This document shows, one piece after another, positions 8,541 through 16,928 of a DNA stretch of 64,000 nucleotides (the stretch's first letter is position 1; each line of letters opens with the position of its first letter). The position numbers and the translations under genes are program-made. Below the pieces are notes generated by a model. It searched no databases. It was not told where the DNA came from and worked only from the letters and a program-made list of their open reading frames with translations. Source of the stretch: Bacteroidia bacterium (lineage in GTDB: Bacteria > Bacteroidota > Bacteroidia > J057 > JADKCL01); the NCBI GenBank assembly GCA_020635905.1, contig JACJYV010000004.1, positions 434,001 to 498,000 on the forward strand, given 5' to 3'.

Positions 8541-9095
8541 ATGATCCACCAGGTATTACCCGCAATTATTGGCGAATTAAGTGAGTTCCTCCAATCCCGT
8601 CTCGGGATCAGTGAGGATCAGATTGTCCTGGGAGGAATTGTAAATCAGGATGGCTCTGTTGCTGTCGAGGGAAACAAGCTTGTTGTTTCCCTTATCAACA
8701 TTGCAAGAGACGGATCCAAAGGAAGCCCAAGTAACGCTTTCGGAAATCCGAACCCTCCTGTTTACATCAACCTCTATCTGATGTTTGCTGCAACCTATGC
8801 TTCCAGCAACATCAACAACCGGGATTACATCGAAGCCCTGAAAATGATCTCCGGAGTGATTGGCTTTTTTCAGGGCCGCACTTCTTTCGATCACCACAAC
8901 ACGGCTGATTTTCCTGATGATGCAACCAAGGTTTCTATGGAGATCGAGGACATTGAATTCAGGGAGCTTGTAAACCTTTGGTCTCAGACTGGTGCAAAAT
9001 ATGTGCCCTCAGTTGTATATCGTCTCCGTTCACTCAACATGGACGAGGATCTGATCACCGACGAGGTACCACCAATTTCCGGTATTACTACCTGA
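8541..9095 (+). CDS. DUF4255 family sheath-terminator/cap protein (Pvc16/Afp16-like)
   Basis: 184 aa. The N-terminus, MIHQVLPAIIGELSEFLQSRLG, is typical of DUF4255, as are SLINIARDGS, the PPVYINLYLMFAATY strand and the NNRDYIEALKMISGVIGFFQ helix. These proteins cap the distal end of the tube and sheath and stop polymerisation in R-type pyocins, Afp and PVC. Here it is the first gene of the structural operon rather than the last, an order common in Bacteroidota systems. A 255-bp AT-rich spacer with a candidate leader ORF precedes it. The next gene starts 33 bases downstream. Confidence 0.9.
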   Translation: MIHQVLPAIIGELSEFLQSRLGISEDQIVLGGIVNQDGSVAVEGNKLVVSLINIARDGSKGSPSNAFGNPNPPVYINLYLMFAATYASSNINNRDYIEALKMISGVIGFFQGRTSFDHHNTADFPDDATKVSMEIEDIEFRELVNLWSQTGAKYVPSVVYRLRSLNMDEDLITDEVPPISGITT

Positions 9096-9128
9096 TAGTG
9101 CTTTCGCACACCCTTGGCACTATTGGAA

Positions 9129-10427
9129 ATGTCAGTACGCAGAGATACCATACGGGTTAGCAGTAGTCTTAGAGAATTCTACGGTATTGCTGTACTCCAT
9201 GATTATTACAAATCTGTGGTATGTAAAGACCTTTCCTTTGAGCCAACCCCCCGCACCAAGTTGCTGCTAAAGAATTTTAACCTTTTGTTCAGGCCTCTCA
9301 ACTACGGATTCGTATTGCTTTACAATCCGGCTGAGTCACCAAGCCTCTTTCAAAAGGCCATGCCTAAAACCAGGCTGTCGTTCTTTGTAAGTAATCGAAA
9401 TCTGAAATTTCAGAATTTTACTCAGATTCCTTTCCTGAAAGAAGGGATGTCTTACCACTTCTCCAATCTGGCTGAAAACAGTGTGGATTTGGGTGTGGAT
9501 AACATTCCTGAGGTTTTTTACACTTTTAAGAACCTAAATCTTGGAGAGAATGAGAAAAAATTATTACATTTCAGGGATCATTCGCAAATCCCGGTTCGAC
9601 CCACTAAATTCCTTCTGAATGCTTATCAGATCCCGGGTTTAGATGACGATACGAGATTTAAGTACATTGACTTAGAAATTCAGGACGAGTGGGGAGAGAC
9701 CACTTTTGGAGACGGGAGAAGATATTTAAGAACTTCTTCTATTCTCCGGGCAAAGGAAATCAACTATGCCGTCCGCAAGGAGTTGGACAAACATCTCAAC
9801 CTTTCTGCCGAAGAGAAAGGAAAGCTGGCAGAAGAAATTAGAAAAAGAGAAGTAGATGTTTGGGACAATTACGATGCCAGAGAGCAGCTAATTGATCTCA
9901 GCCATGCTCCCGAAGGAAAGTATAAATTGTTTTTCCAGGGAAAAGAAATTCTGGAGTTTTACTCCGTTGAAGGAGCTTCACCCGTAAATTTTGGTCTCCT
10001 CGATATTCACCTCGATTCACCCACAGGATTGGTAAACCGTTTGGAAAAAGATCCTGACAAAGTGGTGAACCCTCAAATGCAGTATGTGCATTTTCAATCG
10101 AGGCCGACCTATTGGAGATATCACTTTTTGAACTATCCCGATAGTATTGCCAAACCTCTCAGCATTCTTGATGAAAGAAAGCGGGTAGATTTTGGAGATC
10201 CCACCGAAATTCAGTTGCAACAGACAGGTGAGCCTGCCATCATGATCGAATCAAAACATCAGATCAAGTTGGAAGAGAAACCTGACAACTACTTCTTCCT
10301 GCAAAGAAGAAGCGGCAACCGAACCCTGAAAGAGATCAGGCTCCCGTCTCCCTCACCGGATATGGTCAAGCCAATAAAAGATAACGACGAATTAAAGATT
10401 TATTCAGATATATTTGTTTATTTGTAA
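9129..10427 (+). CDS. Unknown eCIS-locus protein between cap and sheath
   Basis: 432 aa from the ATG at 9129; an in-frame TTG at 9114 is possible but less likely. There is no signal peptide or membrane helix. It is rich in aromatic and charged residues with mixed alpha/beta character. A stretch around residues 215-250 (RKELDKHLNLSAEEKGKLAEEIRKREVD region) is a charged helix. I do not recognise a family. It sits between the cap protein and the sheath, so a structural role at the distal end, such as an adaptor between cap and sheath or tube, is plausible. Structural work on a Bacteroidota eCIS has reported such adaptors, but homology cannot be shown from sequence alone. Confidence 0.72.
   Translation: MSVRRDTIRVSSSLREFYGIAVLHDYYKSVVCKDLSFEPTPRTKLLLKNFNLLFRPLNYGFVLLYNPAESPSLFQKAMPKTRLSFFVSNRNLKFQNFTQIPFLKEGMSYHFSNLAENSVDLGVDNIPEVFYTFKNLNLGENEKKLLHFRDHSQIPVRPTKFLLNAYQIPGLDDDTRFKYIDLEIQDEWGETTFGDGRRYLRTSSILRAKEINYAVRKELDKHLNLSAEEKGKLAEEIRKREVDVWDNYDAREQLIDLSHAPEGKYKLFFQGKEILEFYSVEGASPVNFGLLDIHLDSPTGLVNRLEKDPDKVVNPQMQYVHFQSRPTYWRYHFLNYPDSIAKPLSILDERKRVDFGDPTEIQLQQTGEPAIMIESKHQIKLEEKPDNYFFLQRRSGNRTLKEIRLPSPSPDMVKPIKDNDELKIYSDIFVYL
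10409..10416 (+). promoter_or_regulatory. Possible internal -7 element before sheath gene
   Basis: TATATTTG fits TAnnTTTG and lies in the last codons of the upstream gene, 52 bases before the sheath ATG. No matching -33 element is obvious. Extra transcription of sheath and tube would make sense because they are needed in many copies. Confidence 0.3.
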
Positions 10428-10467
10428 ACGGTTAACTAAAGAGAGATACCCCTAAAAGTTTTACCCT

Positions 10468-12123
10468 ATGAGTACATTTAAAACACCCGGCGTTTATGTA
10501 AAGGAGCAAGATGCCTTTAGTAGCTCAGTAGTTGCGGTCCCCACAGCAGTACCCGCATTTATTGGTTACGTAGAGCGTTGTGAAGAAGTAATGCGCCCCA
10601 CCCGTATCGGGTCCATGCCTGAGTATCTGGAGCAATTCGGAAGAGGCAACAAAACAACTTTTACCCTGAAGCAGGATGGTGATGATTTCTCTGTGGACAT
10701 TGATCCCGAATCACAATATCGCCTCTATGACTCCATGCGTATTTTCTACGCTAATGGCGGCGGCCCCTGCTACATCGTTCCTGTAGGAACATTTGGCGAG
10801 CCCATCGAAAGCGATAAACTGCTCGCAGGTCTTGAGACCCTCGTTCGTGAGCAGGAGCCTACCATGGTTCTTTGCCCCGACGCCCTGGCTCTCGAGCAAA
10901 ACGACTGTTACAGCATCTATCAGGCCATGCTGACCCACTGCGGAGCCCGCATGCGCAGCCGGATCTGTATCGTGGATGTTTACAACGGACACACCGAAAA
11001 AATCGGTAGCGAAAGCGTAATCAACACCTTCCGTGAGCAAATTGGTGCAAATCACCTGGCCTTCGGTTGTGTTTACTATCCCTTCGTTAACACCACCATC
11101 GTTACAGCTTCCGAGCTGAACTACACCAACGTTAATCTTGCTTCCCGCAAGACCCTGATCAAAATGTTGACCGCAGAAGCTTCTGCCCGTTTTGCTTCAG
11201 ACGACGAAGGTGAAAATGAAAATCTGAAAAAAGCCAACGATATCATTGGTAAAATCACTGAAGAAAATCTGGATGCCTCTGTTGAAGAACTCAACAAACT
11301 GGCTGCAGGTTTCTCCAAAGGAAGCTCCAAGAGCCTCGCTAAAATCAAAGAAGGACTTTCTGGCCAGGCCAAAACACTCCTCTCTGGTGGTGACTCAGGT
11401 GCTTCTTCCAACCCCAAACTTGCTGCTCTCCTCGACGAGATCAACAAACTGGAGTCCAATGATAACTGGAAGAGTGTTAATAATACCATCACCGCCGTTT
11501 CTGGTCTCTACAAAGAAATTATCAAGGCAATGCGCATGAAAGCCAACGTAATGGCTCCTTCCTCAGCAATGGCCGGCGTAATGTCTCTGGTTGACAGCCA
11601 GGAAGGCGTGCACAAAGCTCCTGCTAACGTAAGCCTGAACTCTGTGGTTTCGCCCACCGTTCTCATTACCGCAGAAGATCAGGAAAACCTGAACGCTCCT
11701 CTGAATGGTAAAGCAGTAAACGCCATCCGTTCCTTCGTAGGAAAAGGTACCCTGGTTTGGGGAGCTCGTACCCTCGACGCCAACAGCCTGGACTGGCGCT
11801 ACATCAACGTTCGTCGTACGATGATCATGATTGAGCAATCAATTAAGAACTCCATCGAGGCTTACGTTTTCGAATCAAACACTTCACGCACCTGGATCAA
11901 GGTAAAAACCAGCATCGACAACTTCCTTACCTCTGTATGGAAACAAGGTGCACTGGCTGGAGCCTCTCCTTCCGCTGCCTTTGATGTGTCCGTTGGTCTC
12001 GGCCAAACGATGACTCCAGAGGACATTCTGGAAGGTGTGATGAGGGTAAGTGTAAAAGTTGCAATTACGCGTCCTGCAGAATTTATCGAAATTAGCTTCG
12101 AGCAGAAAATGCAGGAATCCTAA
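10468..12123 (+). CDS. Contractile tail sheath protein
   Basis: 551 aa. The N-terminus, STFKTPGVYVKEQ, followed by VPTAVPAFIGYVE, is the hallmark of phage-like sheath proteins. The C-terminal half has GTLVWGARTLD, WRYINVRRTMIMIEQSIKN and the end segment RPAEFIEISFEQKMQ. The sheath surrounds the inner tube and contracts to drive it through a target membrane. An Ala/Ser/Lys/Glu-rich insertion at about residues 245-350 probably forms a surface domain. Only one sheath gene is present, whereas Afp/PVC loci carry three. It is followed 71 bases later by the first tube gene. Confidence 0.97.
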   Translation: MSTFKTPGVYVKEQDAFSSSVVAVPTAVPAFIGYVERCEEVMRPTRIGSMPEYLEQFGRGNKTTFTLKQDGDDFSVDIDPESQYRLYDSMRIFYANGGGPCYIVPVGTFGEPIESDKLLAGLETLVREQEPTMVLCPDALALEQNDCYSIYQAMLTHCGARMRSRICIVDVYNGHTEKIGSESVINTFREQIGANHLAFGCVYYPFVNTTIVTASELNYTNVNLASRKTLIKMLTAEASARFASDDEGENENLKKANDIIGKITEENLDASVEELNKLAAGFSKGSSKSLAKIKEGLSGQAKTLLSGGDSGASSNPKLAALLDEINKLESNDNWKSVNNTITAVSGLYKEIIKAMRMKANVMAPSSAMAGVMSLVDSQEGVHKAPANVSLNSVVSPTVLITAEDQENLNAPLNGKAVNAIRSFVGKGTLVWGARTLDANSLDWRYINVRRTMIMIEQSIKNSIEAYVFESNTSRTWIKVKTSIDNFLTSVWKQGALAGASPSAAFDVSVGLGQTMTPEDILEGVMRVSVKVAITRPAEFIEISFEQKMQES

Positions 12124-12194
12124 TACACGTAAATAGTTCTTTAAAGAATATTTTATCAAATTTCAATTAATGTTAAACCTTAAAATTATTAGTC

Positions 12195-12656
12195 ATGGCA
12201 GATTTTAAAGACGAATTATTCCCCGCACTGAAGTTTCACTTCCGTATCACAGTTGACGGTGAGCAAATCAGCTTCTCCGAAGCTTCTGGACTGGACATGG
12301 AAACTGAAGTTGTTGAGTACCGTCACGGTGACGACGAGTTCTTCGGTAAAATGAAGTCAGCTGGTCTCCGCAAAGTATCCAACATTACCCTGAAAAAAGG
12401 TATCTTCGAAGGCGACGATCGTCTCGGCGCAATCTTCAACCGTCTGAACGACAAAGATTACTACACTCAGTACGATTCACGTTTCGAAATGCTCCTCGAG
12501 CTGCTGAACGAAACCGGTGACACCGTAATGGTATGGAACGTAACCAATGCTTTCCCCACCAAACTGAGCGGAACCGATCTGAAGTCTGATGGCAACGAGG
12601 TTGCAATGGAAACCCTCGAAATTGCCGCTGAAGACATCATTCAGGAGCTGGCTTAA
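12195..12656 (+). CDS. Inner tube protein 1 (gp19/Hcp-like)
   Basis: 153 aa. FHFRITVDGEQISFSEASGLDMETEVVEYR and the NITLKKGIF.GDDRLG segment are standard for T4 gp19-type tube proteins of eCIS. It stacks as hexamers to form the tube inside the sheath. It is the first of three paralogous tube genes, and its position straight after the sheath suggests it is the bulk tube subunit. Sheath-proximal placement and the hairpin just downstream (12677-12746) could allow higher expression than of the next two. Confidence 0.95.
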   Translation: MADFKDELFPALKFHFRITVDGEQISFSEASGLDMETEVVEYRHGDDEFFGKMKSAGLRKVSNITLKKGIFEGDDRLGAIFNRLNDKDYYTQYDSRFEMLLELLNETGDTVMVWNVTNAFPTKLSGTDLKSDGNEVAMETLEIAAEDIIQELA

Positions 12657-12676
12657 TTGACTCAGGGAATCTAGGT

Positions 12677-12746
12677 AAAAGAGAGTCCTTGACTGTGTCG
12701 CTTTAACCAGCACGGTCGATGCTAAAATCTAACTCGGACCTCTTTT
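12677..12746 (+). terminator. Possible attenuator between tube genes 1 and 2
   Basis: A 5-prime arm AAAAGAGAGTCC (12677-12688) pairs with GGACCTCTTTT (12736-12746), with one mismatch or bulge and a long loop of about 47 bases, ending in a T-rich stretch. It could partly terminate transcription after the abundant sheath and tube 1 messages. The long loop makes it uncertain. Confidence 0.35.
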
Positions 12747-12781
12747 CTTAATTGTTAAATGGATTTATAAAGCTTAAGATT

Positions 12782-13252
12782 ATGAGCGATAAAGACACCA
12801 AAAATCAAGGTTTGTTCCCAGTCCCGGGATTCTATTTCTCCGTGGAGATTGATGGCAAAGTAATTTCCTTTCAGGAAGTGGCTGGCCTGGATCAGGAATC
12901 GGAAGTTCTGGAGTATCGGGTAGGAAACAGTAAAAACTTTATCACCCAGAAACGTCTGGGCATGGCTAAATCCAGCACAGTAACCTTTAAGAAAGGAGTG
13001 TTCGAGTTAGATGATCGACTGGGTGAAATGGCGTGGGATGCGATCATTGAGCGCAAATTCCACAGCACCGGAAAACCCATAGATCTGCTCGTTTACCTGA
13101 ACGATGAGAACGGAAGTCCGATCGCAAGCTGGGCGGTTTACAATGCAATTCCTGTAAAAGTAACTGGTCCCACGCTGAAATCTGACAGTTCCGAAGTGGC
13201 AATAGAATCCATCGAGTTTGCCCACGAGGGCCTCGATGTTCTGTTCCATTGA
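12782..13252 (+). CDS. Tube protein 2 (gp19/Hcp-like)
   Basis: 156 aa from ATG 12782; an upstream in-frame TTG at 12752 is unlikely because the family begins near MSDKDTK. FPVPGFYFSVEIDGKVISFQEVAGLDQESEV and VTFKKGVFELDDRLGE parallel tube protein 1 throughout. In Afp/PVC-type particles minor tube paralogues form the layers next to the baseplate, so this is probably a baseplate-proximal ring rather than bulk tube. It follows the putative attenuator. Confidence 0.93.
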   Translation: MSDKDTKNQGLFPVPGFYFSVEIDGKVISFQEVAGLDQESEVLEYRVGNSKNFITQKRLGMAKSSTVTFKKGVFELDDRLGEMAWDAIIERKFHSTGKPIDLLVYLNDENGSPIASWAVYNAIPVKVTGPTLKSDSSEVAIESIEFAHEGLDVLFH

Positions 13253-13292
13253 TTTATTCGTGAGGAATTTAACCATCTAAAAGATTACCATT

Positions 13293-13757
13293 ATGTATGA
13301 TAACGACTATTTTCCTCCGGCATCCTTTTATTTTGGAGTAGAAATTGACGGAATGGGATCGGGAACAGTCGATTCAATGTTTCAGGAAGTTTCCGGAATA
13401 GAAGTTGAATCTGATGTTGAAGAAATTAATGAGGGTGGTTTGAATGACCATACTCACCGGGTGCCTGGCAGAATTAAGTACAAAAACCTTGTACTTAAAA
13501 GAGGTCTGGCCCCTGAAAGCTCAAAATTAGCTGCCTGGTGCCACAAGCGTTTCGACGACTCCGGACAACTCAGCAGCCCGGTTGAACTGAAAAAAATTAC
13601 GGTTACCCTTTTCGACGAGAAGGAGAATCCCGTTACTACCTGGTCTTTTGATAAGGCTTATCCCGTCAAATGGTCAGTTTCAAACTTCAATGCCCAGGAA
13701 AACGCTTTGGCAATTGAAACTGTTGAATTTGCATATCGTACTTTTTCCAAATCTTGA
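13293..13757 (+). CDS. Tube protein 3 (gp19/Hcp-like, Afp5-type)
   Basis: 154 aa. PASFYFGVEIDGMG, then FQEVSGIEVESDVEEI, the KNLVLKRGLAPESSKLA segment and a closing ETVEFAYRTFSK are typical of the third, more divergent eCIS tube paralogue, which precedes the DUF5908 peptide and the LysM adaptor. It probably forms the tube layer contacting the baseplate hub. It ends 18 bases before the next small gene. Confidence 0.93.
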   Translation: MYDNDYFPPASFYFGVEIDGMGSGTVDSMFQEVSGIEVESDVEEINEGGLNDHTHRVPGRIKYKNLVLKRGLAPESSKLAAWCHKRFDDSGQLSSPVELKKITVTLFDEKENPVTTWSFDKAYPVKWSVSNFNAQENALAIETVEFAYRTFSKS

Positions 13758-13775
13758 TTTTTAGGAGGTGACATT

Positions 13776-13946
13776 ATGTCAATAGAGGTAAAAGAGTTAA
13801 ACGTAAAAACTTCTGTCAAGGAGAAATCCGATCAGGACGGGAGTTCGTCTGAAAACAAACAAGACCTCCAAAAATTGAAGAAACAGATCATGGAAGAGGT
13901 AATGGATATGGTTGATTTAGTGTTGGAGAAAAGAGGTTTGCGATAG
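13776..13946 (+). CDS. DUF5908-like small eCIS protein (Pvc6/Afp6 position)
   Basis: 56 aa, MSIEVKELNVKTSVKEK at the start and a coiled helix LQKLKKQIMEEVMDMVDLVLEKRGLR at the end. It has the best ribosome-binding site in the operon, AGGAGGTGA at 13763-13771, five bases before the ATG. Position between tube 3 and the LysM adaptor, size, and the short strand followed by a helix match the DUF5908 peptides found in eCIS loci of Bacteroidota. The role is unproven; a connector or chaperone for tube-baseplate assembly is likely. It is easy to miss because of its length. Confidence 0.8.
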   Translation: MSIEVKELNVKTSVKEKSDQDGSSSENKQDLQKLKKQIMEEVMDMVDLVLEKRGLR

Positions 13947-13994
13947 ATTCGGAAACCCTTTTTTTAATTGTTGAACTCTTAAATAAATCCACCA

Positions 13995-14651
13995 ATGTCT
14001 AGTCCCACAAAACTTAAAATAAATGCTCTCGATGAGCAATCCGGTAGCTTAAAAGGCAGCGGTTATACCGTTTCCATAAACCCTGAGCAAATCACTCACA
14101 CCCGTGAGATCAAGCTGAATGAGGAAGAGAAATCCAATACCGCTGGTGGTAATGCTCAATATCAAGGCGTTGGAAACGAAACCATCGCTTTCGACCTGTT
14201 TCTTGACGGCACTGGTGTAATCAGTAGTACCTCTGTAGAGGACGAGATTAAAAACCTTAAGGACGTCATCTTTGACGTTGTAAGCGAAGACCATAAGCCC
14301 AACTACCTGTTGCTCTCCTGGAAAGGAATTAATTTCTATTGCCAGGCGAAAACCTTCAGTATTACCTATACTCTATTCAAACCTGACGGCTCGCCCCTGC
14401 GTGCCAAGGTTTCTTTGAGTTTTCTGGAAACTCTGGACCCGGCCAAAAAGCAGGCCAGGGCCGAACAGGCTTCCCCCGATATGACCCATTCATTCACTGT
14501 GCGGGAAGGAGATGCACTGCCTCTCCTTTGCAAGCAGGTTTATGGTAGAATGGATTACTATGTTCAAGTTGCTCAGTATAATGGTCTTACCAATTTCAGA
14601 GAGCTTGAAGTGGGATCTGTACTTGAATTTCCACCACTCCAGAGAAACTAA
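13995..14651 (+). CDS. LysM tube-baseplate adaptor (Pvc7/Afp7-like)
   Basis: 218 aa. Residues about 1-150 form the CIS tube-adaptor domain (PTKLKINALD near the start, GYTVSINPEQITHTREI, then ETIAFDLFLDGTG). A C-terminal LysM motif occupies about 158-215: HSFTVREGDALPLLCKQVYG, then DYYVQVAQYNGL and VGSVLEFPPL. In T4 and eCIS this protein (gp53-like) joins the tube to the hub of the baseplate; LysM here serves assembly rather than peptidoglycan binding. The spike gene starts 3 bases after its stop. Confidence 0.93.
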   Translation: MSSPTKLKINALDEQSGSLKGSGYTVSINPEQITHTREIKLNEEEKSNTAGGNAQYQGVGNETIAFDLFLDGTGVISSTSVEDEIKNLKDVIFDVVSEDHKPNYLLLSWKGINFYCQAKTFSITYTLFKPDGSPLRAKVSLSFLETLDPAKKQARAEQASPDMTHSFTVREGDALPLLCKQVYGRMDYYVQVAQYNGLTNFRELEVGSVLEFPPLQRN

Positions 14652-14654
14652 GTC

Positions 14655-16454
14655 ATGGCCGATTCCCCAAATAAAGGAAAAATAGATTTAGCATCGTTTT
14701 CGATAACTGTAGATGGAACTGAAATCCCAAAGGCATATTCAGTAACCAAAATACAGGTTCGGAAAGAGCTGAATCGGGTCCCGGAAGCAACAATTTGCCT
14801 TCTCGATGGAGACCCGTCTAAAAACGAATTCAAAATAAGCGAAGAAGGCCCATTTAAAGTGGGTGCGGAAGTTGCAATCAGCCTGGGCTATCACCAAACC
14901 AATGAACTGGTTTTCAAAGGAGTGATCATTGCCCATGGACTCAAATTGCAAACTGAAAATATTTCTGAGCTTGTTCTCACCTGCGTGGATAAAGCTGCAG
15001 CAATGACCGTAGCCCGGAAATCCAAGTATTACGTGGCTATGAAAGACTCAGATATACTTTCTGAGGTCATTGGGGCGCACCGCGGCCTGTCTGCTGACGT
15101 TAAGGCAACAAGTTTTACTAATGATACAGGAACCCCAAATGTTCAGTACTATGCTTCTGATTGGGATTTCATGATCGCTTTGGCCGAAGCAAACGGCTTG
15201 GTAGTGGCTGTGGATGATGCGAAAGTAGCAGTGGCCGATCCCAAAGACGCTGCAGATTCTGGCATTAAAGTAAAGCATGGTGCTGATATTGTAAAACTGG
15301 ACCTGGATGTGGATGCCCGCTTTCAGGTTGGTGCAGTTAAAACCTATTCCTGGGATTATTCAGGAAATACTATTACTGAAAACTCCGGAGAAGAAGTGTC
15401 CAATCCCTCCATGGGAAATGACGATGGAGCTACTCTGGCCAAAGTACTGGGCACCCAGGATTACGAACTTAAATCCACTACACCACTCACCAGCGATGTA
15501 CTCAAAGCCTGGGGTGATGCATACCTGAAAAAGAACAGATATTCCCGTTTCCGCGGTAGAATTAAGTTCCAGGGTAATGCAAAACCCAAGCCGAATATGA
15601 CCCTGGCTCTTGAAGGCCTGGGTGCCAAATTCAATGGTACTGGTTACATTTCTGGAGTGGTTCACACTTTTGTTGAAACACTCTGGCATACGGAAGTTAT
15701 GCTGGGGTTGGATCCGGTTTTATTTACCGATTCCACCCGTAATGTGATTTCCGCTCCTGCATCCGGTCTTGTACCTGGGATTGAAGGTCTCCAGATTGGT
15801 GTGGTAAAGAGAATTCACGAAGATCCCGACGGAGAATACAGGGTTCAGGTAGAAATTCCCATCATTGAAGCTGGTTCCGCTAACGTTTGGGCAAGAATGC
15901 TCAAATATTACGCGACCGGCGATGCAGGAAATTTCTTCTATCCAGAGATTGGAGATGAGGTAATCCTTTCCTTCCTCAACAACGATCCCCGTTATCCTGT
16001 GATTCTGGGCTCCGTGTACAGTTCTACCCACGTTCCACCTTATACTCCCGATGAAGAGAACAAGTATAAGGCAATTGTAACCAGAAATCAGCTCAAAATT
16101 GAGTTTGACGATATCGATCTTATCACCACGATCCTTACCCCCAACGGGAATACCATGATTTTCAGTGATAAGGAAGGCAGCATTACCATCGAGGACGAAA
16201 ACAAGAACAAGATGGTGATGAATTCTGCCGGAGTCGATTGGTACACGCCTGGTGACCTCACAATCAAGGTGGATGGCAACATGGAAGTCAAAGTAACTGG
16301 CAACATTACGCATGAAGCTACCGGAGACCTGAAAGGTAAAGGTATGAATGTGACCCATGAAGCCAGCGTAGGAAACACCATGAAAGGTGCAACTGCAGAA
16401 GTGAATGGTTCAGCTACCACTACCATTAAAGGTGGTATGGTAATGATCAACTAA
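14655..16454 (+). CDS. VgrG-like central spike protein (Pvc8/Afp8-like)
   Basis: 599 aa. Residues about 1-360 are the gp27-like hub domain (Phage_GPD type). Residues about 378-460 are the gp5-type OB fold: IGVVKRIHEDPDGEYRVQVE, WARMLKYYATG, FFYPEIGDEVILSFLNNDPR, PVILGSVYS. Residues about 490-599 form a beta-helix needle with repeated T.K..G...K.TG and HEA.G segments, ending GGMVMIN. The trimer pierces the target membrane and carries the PAAR tip. There is no fused effector domain. The gene lies in the expected order between adaptor and gp25. Confidence 0.95.
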   Translation: MADSPNKGKIDLASFSITVDGTEIPKAYSVTKIQVRKELNRVPEATICLLDGDPSKNEFKISEEGPFKVGAEVAISLGYHQTNELVFKGVIIAHGLKLQTENISELVLTCVDKAAAMTVARKSKYYVAMKDSDILSEVIGAHRGLSADVKATSFTNDTGTPNVQYYASDWDFMIALAEANGLVVAVDDAKVAVADPKDAADSGIKVKHGADIVKLDLDVDARFQVGAVKTYSWDYSGNTITENSGEEVSNPSMGNDDGATLAKVLGTQDYELKSTTPLTSDVLKAWGDAYLKKNRYSRFRGRIKFQGNAKPKPNMTLALEGLGAKFNGTGYISGVVHTFVETLWHTEVMLGLDPVLFTDSTRNVISAPASGLVPGIEGLQIGVVKRIHEDPDGEYRVQVEIPIIEAGSANVWARMLKYYATGDAGNFFYPEIGDEVILSFLNNDPRYPVILGSVYSSTHVPPYTPDEENKYKAIVTRNQLKIEFDDIDLITTILTPNGNTMIFSDKEGSITIEDENKNKMVMNSAGVDWYTPGDLTIKVDGNMEVKVTGNITHEATGDLKGKGMNVTHEASVGNTMKGATAEVNGSATTTIKGGMVMIN

Positions 16455-16471
16455 ACCTCTGTCAATCATTT

Positions 16472-16891
16472 ATGGAAGAAAAAAAGTCCTTTTTAGGAAC
16501 AGGGTGGGGGTTTCCAGTCTCATTCGATGAAGAAATGAAAACCGTTACTCTGGTTTCAGAGGAGGAAGATATTATCCAAAGCCTGGGGTTGTTGCTCAAT
16601 ACAACCCCGGGCGAACGGATTACCAAGCCAGAGTATGGCTGTGATCTCGAAAGTTATATTTACAAACCAATCAGCAGCGAAACGGAATTCCTCATGAAGG
16701 AGACCATCCGTAACGCCATTTTTCGTTTTGAACCAAGGATAAAAATCGAGGATATTGAGATCGATACCACCCACAAATTGGATGGAATTGTCAATATCAG
16801 GCTGTATTATTTGATCCGAAAAGTGAACGTTCGTACCAATATAGTTTACCCATTTTATTTTGATGAAGGGACGGAAATTGTCGAAATTTAG
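16472..16891 (+). CDS. gp25-like baseplate wedge protein (Pvc9/Afp9-like)
   Basis: 139 aa. LGTGWGFPVSFDE at the start and TTPGERITKPEYGCDLESYIYKPI in the middle are the diagnostic core of the GPW/gp25 family. It initiates sheath polymerisation at the baseplate. The family was once called lysozyme-like, but it has no such activity in these systems. It starts 17 bases after the spike gene and precedes the baseplate J gene by 37 bases. Confidence 0.95.
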   Translation: MEEKKSFLGTGWGFPVSFDEEMKTVTLVSEEEDIIQSLGLLLNTTPGERITKPEYGCDLESYIYKPISSETEFLMKETIRNAIFRFEPRIKIEDIEIDTTHKLDGIVNIRLYYLIRKVNVRTNIVYPFYFDEGTEIVEI

Positions 16892-16928
16892 TCCTATATT
16901 TAAATGAAAATTCGGTAAATTCTGAACA

